From Bathynomus jamesi (Eukaryota; Arthropoda; Malacostraca; Isopoda; Cirolanidae): 64,000 nucleotides of DNA. Position numbers and translations under genes: made by a program. The notes under the pieces were generated by a model, which saw only the letters and a program-made list of their open reading frames with translations, did not search any database and was not told the origin of the DNA. Of the stretch, positions 57,470 through 64,000 are shown one piece after another (the stretch's first letter is position 1; each line of letters begins with the position of its first letter). The stretch lies in contig JAJOZX010006142.1 of NCBI GenBank assembly GCA_023014485.1, positions 89,501 through 153,500 of the forward strand, given 5' to 3'.

Positions 57470-59000
57470 TATATTCACACAGGTACTCGTTAATCCTTCA
57501 TTTTTTACAATCTTTCACTATTTTTCACACTTTCACACTTTTTCACAAACTGGTATAAACTATTTTTGTCGTGCTATCATTACTCATCCTCCAACAGAAC
57601 CAAACCAACGCAACATACTGCACTCTGACAGTCCATTGCTTTTTTCACTCGACACCCTTTCCCAAACATCCTCATTTTCCATATTCGGTCAATCCATATT
57701 ATACTTAGAAACGTCGATAGGTCCGAGTGGCTTCATGATGTTCAAATGTAACGTAAGGCTTCTCAAATTATTCATCTGAACTAGTTTCACCTTTAAAGAC
57801 AAATTATCATGTCAAACAAACATTTTGCATTCATACGTCAATATTGTTACTAATACACCTTCACTTAAGCCTCCCCTCGAGTATTTCCTCCCTTACAGAG
57901 CTTTTATCGCATCCAAATCGTGCTTCCATACTTCACTCTGCTTTCAGTTTCATACGCACTTCTTCATAGGCTTTCAAAATCAAAACGCATCATAAGCATA
58001 TAACCCTTTTTTTCTTATCACTTAAGTCTCAATTAACTAGTAACTAATGTACCTCACTCCGAACACTTAACCCAAACATCCTCCGTCTTCCTTAAAATCA
58101 TCTTCATCTTCACAAAGAGAAAATCACACTCGAGTATTTCCCAAACATTTTTTTTTTTAGTTCAAATAAAAAATTTAACATTTCTTTGTGTTTTAAAAAA
58201 ATATTTTTTAAATTTAATTTTTGTATACTTTGAACAGAATAATTTATTTAACAAAGTTATTTTAGGTTAAAATTTTTATTTTTGTTATTAAAAACTTTAC
58301 ATTTAGAAGAAAATAAAAATACACACTTAAAAAATAAAACTAATATTAAATTTTTTAAAAAATATTTTGTATAAAAACTATTAATAATAAAAAAAAAATT
58401 CCATATTAAAATTAAAATAATGTGCAATTTTTTGTTCAATTTTTTTTCTTTAGGATTAAGAAATTTATATTTTTGGTAAAAAAAAAAAAGGATTTTAAAT
58501 AATTTTTTTTCTAGAACTGCATTTTGCTTTAATTTTAAGCAAATCAACAAATATGTTTTCGTTTAAAAAATATTTTTCCATTGCGCAACCAAAAGACAAG
58601 CTTTTCCATGTAGTGTTTAACCCCCCTTCACCTTTATTTTTATACAATTTTGGTTCAGTTACTTTATAAATACCCACTTTCCCACTTTTTCTGACATACT
58701 TTTCACGACCATTCAAGCACCATTCTATCACTACATCTAATTAATGCATTCCGTATCCCATCAATTCCTACCCACTTTCCAATCTTCAGATTGGAATGTG
58801 CTCCTCAAATTCTCTAAAATTTAGTCGTTTTTCGTGTCTTTATATAAATTACAAACCAAAACCAACTGTATTTAAATTCGCTTCCCGTTCATCTACTTCA
58901 TTTACCAGCTCACTAAAGTGCTCTTCGAAGCTTTCATATATTTGCTCATTTTGTACTAACACAGCCATTATTATCTTTCACGTGGAAACAATTGTTACAG
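57470..59000. other. AT-rich stretch, pyrimidine-rich and poly-T parts, possible old LINE
   Basis: Minus-strand frames 58495-58731 (EWCLNGREKYVRKSGKVG) and near 58780-58990 (VQNEQIYESFEEHFSELVNE) look protein-like and could be remains of a LINE linker region, but I could not confirm a domain. 58140-58560 is very A/T-rich. Confidence 0.3.
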
Positions 59001-60861
59001 TGAAGATGTATTGATACGGATGTAAAAGAATTAAGTTACGATATAAGCCTATGTATAAACATGAGGTAACTAGAGATTCTATGCTAATCACGTACACAGA
59101 CGATGATTTAAAACGTAAATTTTCTTTTTAGTATTTATGAGAAAACCAATCTTGCGAGTTCATTAAATTCCATTTGCCAAAAATCTTAATGAGTACAGTC
59201 ACAACCGAACTGACAAATTGTAATCTTTCTCTGATAAATTGTAATCTCTCTCTCGTACAACGGCTATTTTTCATTGGAGACACATCACCCATTAACAGTA
59301 ATATTTCAATAATTTGCGAACGAAACCAATTACGTCCTTATGAAACGACGCGACGGAGGAACCTTCATTGGGCATTACCTACGAGCGTGCAGGGAGATGG
59401 TTAACGGGGGAGTTCCATCCACATCGAAAGAATCCTTCCCGACAGCATCCGCATTAATCATTAAGAAGCGTTAACGATCGCAGTTGAACAAACACAAATA
59501 AATAAGGCTCGAAGTCCAGAGACAGAAGCAGGCATCTGTTTCAGGATTTAAACTGTACAGGGTCTGATGGTTTTATGAGCTAATACAGTGGGGTTACAAC
59601 ACTTTAATTATGTTGTGTTATGTGTCATGCAACGGTGAAACAAAAAAATAGGGGATACATTATCCGAAAGTATATTTCTCCATTCATTTTATATATAAGG
59701 CATTCGGGAATTCAAGAACTGTGTATCCACTACTCACGCGATAAAAAGGTACATACTGAACCAGATATTTACGTAATAAATTTACGCTTTCCCTAAACAC
59801 TCGATGCTATAATCAAAACAAAGAGGAACTCTTTCTCTCAACAAAAATGAAGATGTTGCCGTGCCTCAAACGCATACAACATCGGAGAGCATAACCCGAG
59901 ACTCCCCATTTAAATACCCGTCGGTTCCTTGGTCTCGGAAGAAGATTAACATGTCCGATGAGACCAGGATGAAGTTTATCTTCGGAGTAGAATCATAATC
60001 ATAATCACTGGAATTAAATTCGCTTATACGACGGGGCAACTTATCACGAGGAAAATTATTATTTATATAAACTTACGCTTTGGATACAAAAACATGGTAT
60101 AAAAATACAAGAGCATTATGGAATACAGATAATGATAAACAATATCCAATAATTGTAAATTTTAGTTTTCAGGTTAGAGTATGTAATAAATATTGCATTG
60201 TCTGAGAATAATAATGATTACGATATTTCATCAGATTTTTATCATGATCACATTGTACACTTAAAATTAACTCAAAATTACCACCATTTACATTGATAAT
60301 TATTATACATTATATTGCATCTATCTTTGTCTTTTAATATTTCAATTTAAACACTCGTTTTTAATATTTCTTTAACTAAAAAAACAAGCAAAAACAGCAA
60401 CGCATTATCCACCAGTCTTTAAAAACAGGCGTACGTGAGCCATCTAAAATAATGTTTATCTAACAACATATCATGTTTGCGAACAACAAATGGGAAATAA
60501 ACGTCGTCTTTTTTTCTTTTTTTATTCTTTTTCTAAGTGTACATAATGTTACGATGTCAATTGGTCAAAACAACGACACCACGACAAGGACTCTCGGGCA
60601 AATCTCGTTCCTTTCTCGGGTCTACGTTCTCATAAATACCTAAACTCAAGATTAAAGCAAGATAATAAACGTATAAAATTCCCTTTTTAAACGGAATAAA
60701 AAATATAAGAAATGAAGAGTTCGAATAAACTACTTTAGTCAACCATGAGATAATTGAGAAGTCAATTTTAAAACTTTTCACGTCAGTGAATTTATAAAAA
60801 CATTTTTTTTTTTGTGAAAAATTCAAATGATAAAATGATAGGAGCACCATATATATATATG
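59001..60861. other. Unassigned stretch
   Basis: No recognisable gene or element termini. Confidence 0.5.
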
Positions 60862-61116
60862 TGAAGAACGACGCCTGTGTAGAAGAGCGTTCCGCACAAG
60901 ATGAGGAGGGAGAACGAACAAATGAAAAATGAGGTACCACCCGGGAATCGAACCCGGGATCATCCGATTGCCGGTCAGATATGCTATCCACTACATATCT
61001 GACCGGCAATCGGATGATCCCGGGTTCGATTCCCGGGTGGTACCTCATTTTTCATTTGTTCGTTCTCCCTCCTCATCTTGTGCTGAACGCTCTTCTACAC
61101 AAGCGTCGTTCTTTAC
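60862..61116. repeat. tRNA-SINE palindrome, copy 2
   Basis: Same SINE arms as 47821-48220 (GAAGAACGACGC outer end, CCCGGGTTCGATTCCCGG B-box region) but with a much shorter centre (about 60980-60998) that cuts each arm inside the A box. Flanked by (TA)n on both sides. Confidence 0.88.
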
Positions 61117-61143
61117 TTTAATTATATTGTGTGCTGTTTGCAG

Positions 61144-61146
<3 letters not shown>

Positions 61147-61192
<46 letters not shown>
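61147..61192. repeat. (TA)n microsatellite
   Basis: About 23 TA repeats. Confidence 0.97.
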
Positions 61193-61196
<4 letters not shown>

Positions 61197-61578
61197 ATAC
61201 AGTACTTCTATCATTTTAATATGCTTATTTATTGGAAAGAATTGGGAAGATTTCGCATTCTCCTACGGATTATCCAAATAAAATGTTATGACTATTTATA
61301 TACTTGACTTTTGAAGATGGTTATGTACAGATATATAAGCATTAAAAACTTTAAGAATATCGTAGAAAGGATAAAGTCGAGGAAAATCCTGAAATTATTA
61401 TGGATTAACAGAAAAACCTTTTTTGATTTTATGTAGAAGGAATTAAAACTACTACTCCTTCAGGGAAGAAATAAAATATATATAAAAATTTTTTTTAGCA
61501 GTTACGCGTATTCTCTTTCAAGTTCTGACTTTATACTCTACATTTATTTTACAGGGACAAATATTATATAGAGTAGAG

Positions 61579-61864
61579 CGGTGTTTCACAGCCAGCGTGT
61601 CGCGAAATCTCGTATAAATGTGACGAAAATAAGTAACTGAAAATTAAAATGTTACTGAATAGCTATGCAAATTTCAGATGAAACAAAACATTCACGATTT
61701 ATTACGTTTATACGGAAACTGTATGCGGACAGGCTCAGTTTGAAGTTATGCAGTGTTCCAGGGAGAAAGAACTGGATGTTAAAAAACTGCGAGACGGAAA
61801 TCCTCTAGGGTGACGCGAAAGAAGAACTGGGGTGCTTTAAGCCAGAAGAGTTTGGGAACCACTG
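61579..61864. mobile_element. Old hAT-type MITE
   Basis: Right end, inward, CAGTGGTTCCCAAACTC; left end CGGTGTTTCACAGCC is a degenerate partner, followed by GTGTCGCG. Flanking octamers GAGTAGAG and TACTACAG match at five of eight positions. No ORF. Confidence 0.5.
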
Positions 61865-64000
61865 TACTACAGCTTATATTCAATATAACGCGACTTTTTC
61901 TAATCTATTGCATTAAGATGGTAAAAGGAATAATGTGCGTTGTTTAGACACTTATAAATTATTTAAAGTTCAGTTTTATCTTTCAAACTATCGTCAATAT
62001 TTAAGGAAAGGATCGTCGTCCATTTCGGACGTTGATTTAATTTACGACGGCACCGGAATTCCGTTATGACCAATTTGGTTTCGAGGTCTACGATGCAAAC
62101 AAGTTTAAAACGAAATGAAAATGGCTGTTGTATACATAACTTTATACTACCGTTTGCTTTAAAGGAAGCTAAAGTACGGAATGGTGGTGTAAATATAAAT
62201 ATGAATAATAATAAGGTAATATGTTTATCTTAAATGGCACACAAAAAGTTGAAACTGACGCAATACCCACGACGGTACGAGACATTAACGCTTTATATCC
62301 TTTTGCCAACCATTTAAACGACGAAGCGACAACCAATAAAGTATTCCATTCATCTTTCCGTTCGAACGGCATTTCGTTTTAAAACATTAATAACCATTTC
62401 GTCGAAAGCCGTAAAGAAGAGTGAAACGCCATCCAAAAGGCATTGTCGACGCTCGACAATAGTGAGAGCAAACACATAATGAGGATTATGACGATTTAAG
62501 ACCTCACGAACCTCCAGTTTTACAACCACTCGGAGAATTTAGGACTCACGATCTACTAACCACTTTCACTATTAATATTTAATAGAATATAATGTGTGTT
62601 TTCGTGTGCTACAGCCATCATTATTCAATTATTCAGGCTATTTGCTTCTATCGCCGTATGAAAAATGCTTAAAAATCATCAATTAAGTAAAGTAGCGTAT
62701 TAGTGTACGTATTTTGTGATGTTAAGAGTGGCTGTATTACAACGCAGAGAACATTTATCTATTTAGTGTATAAAAACTCAAAAGGAGCTTCGCCCGCGGG
62801 TTAAAAATATCCACGACAAAAGTTAATTCATAAAAATCCAATAACAAAGTATAAACTTAGGCAATTTTTCTTTCTTAAATTTGACGAATATCTATCTATT
62901 TTTGAGCAACTACAAATGATAGGCAAAAGCACTTTAAAACTTGCATATATTTAAAATACTCAGCATTAAATTAAAGTATGTAACATTTATATTATTTTTA
63001 TTTTTTCTCAGTAGAGTTTATGCTTTTGTCAAACGAAAACACAGCAAGGGTGAAATGACAAACAAACCTACGCTATAACTTCAACCCACTGAGCCTTTAG
63101 ATTGATATGAATGAAATAATGATAAAACATAGCGATTCCTGCTTTTAACATTTCTAGTAATTAATATTAAATTTAATAATTTACTTTACTAATAACGAAA
63201 CGCAAATAACATTCATGAACCTAATAATTATTACGCATAAAAAACTATAAAGCCTAAAGCTTAAGGGCCAAATTAAAATAAATAGTCGAGCTTCACAATT
63301 ATTTATGTCATTGTATATTGTAAAACCAATTTATTTATTTTATTATTAATAAAAGTTATTCAATTCAATTAAATTCAATATTTCCTATACGTAATGCTTA
63401 CCTTTGTACTTACATTACTGCTCTCAAATCGTTACTATTTTACTATTGCTGAAAAATAATAAAAAAATAAAAAAATAAAACGATAACAGTTTTACAATAC
63501 ACCTAAATTCCAATCCGAGCATAACCAAGCAGTTAAAGATAAAAAAAAAATGCACAATGCAAATTATTACAAAGCTGTACATTTCATATACATAATTAAA
63601 TATAAAAAACTTCAATAAAACTTAGACAATGGACATAAAAGTTTGAAAAATACGATCCAAAATCCAAGTTCACCCACTGAGCTTTTGTGTATCTCGAGGC
63701 TGCAACAGACATTTTAAGATGAAGGAAAAAAAAATCAAATAATGCACAAGATAATTTACGAGACAACGTAAATGAATTTCAAATTCAATTCCAGCGAGAC
63801 ATTTTGCCTTAATTCATATAGCTAAAGAAATTATATACCGAAGCTACACAAAGACTTGGAGCCAATTAGGAAAAGCGTTGTGTTTATGTTGAACAAATTG
63901 GATACGAAATGTGAGACATCCAATGACTGTCTTAATTAAAAGTTATGACAATAACGTAAAAAATGGTTTAGATTTTAAACTACCTTTCATGATTTTATAT
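61865..64000. other. Unassigned AT-rich stretch
   Basis: No gene, RNA or repeat termini seen up to the window end. ORFs at 62169-62372 and 63424-63615 have no domain. Confidence 0.55.

Noticed and set aside
58140..58560. Mitochondrial insertion or origin-like AT block
   Set aside because: Only A/T homopolymers are seen; no mitochondrial gene motif or ordered repeats.

Overview
This window looks like non-coding, repeat-rich nuclear DNA of an arthropod, most likely a decapod crustacean. That assignment is inference from very long (TA)n tracts, several mariner/Tc1 families, CR1/Jockey-group LINEs and tRNA-derived SINEs. I found no recognisable host protein-coding gene and no canonical cellular RNA gene. 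Every protein I could recognise belongs to a transposable element; most other short ORFs are chance frames in AT-rich DNA or shadows of repeats.

Layout. 1-860: deleted mariner. 860-7700: mostly unique AT-rich DNA with one dimeric tRNA-derived SINE (3621-3896) and one palindrome carrying a hammerhead-ribozyme-like core (6528-6673). 7700-14030: SINE, LINE family A copy 1, and a long LINE family B copy interrupted by a hAT-type MITE and abutting a 5S-rRNA-derived SINE. 14030-19800: a third SINE, a second LINE B 3' end, a decayed Tc1. 19800-26640: dense DNA-transposon block (deleted mariner, a hAT with a Tc1 at its edge, an almost complete mariner with one lesion, LINE A copy 2, palindromes, deleted mariner). 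26817-29807: a 3.0 kb TIR element carrying one intron-containing gene of a widespread but unnamed transposon protein family. 29810-30680: 5S-derived SINE with a MITE inside it and another foldback element. 30680-36220: essentially featureless. 36220-42690: TTAA-flanked MITE, complete-length Tc1, mariner relics, ribozyme-like half motif, hAT MITE. 43465-46190: CR1-like LINE C inside a (CT)n tract, then a head-to-head Tc1 pair. 47820-49585: tRNA-SINE palindrome, hAT MITEs, RTE-like LINE tail. 52077-53393: two inverted non-autonomous Helitrons and a TTAA MITE. 54107-56463: the best LINE A copy. 56765-64000: hAT MITE containing Tigger sequence, a second tRNA-SINE palindrome, a hAT relic, and long unassigned stretches.

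Three patterns cut across the window. First, many retroelement pieces begin and end exactly at (TA)n tracts, and one LINE sits inside (CT)n. Second, short elements repeatedly occur as head-to-head palindromes. Third, in the best-preserved coding regions nearly every reading-frame break is a change of homopolymer length, almost always a loss, with no accompanying stop codons. That suggests sequencing or assembly error rather than decay, so the 26817-29807 element, the mariner at 23218-24562 and the LINE at 54107-56463 may be more intact than they look. All family names are from reading translated motifs and termini by eye; no database search was possible.
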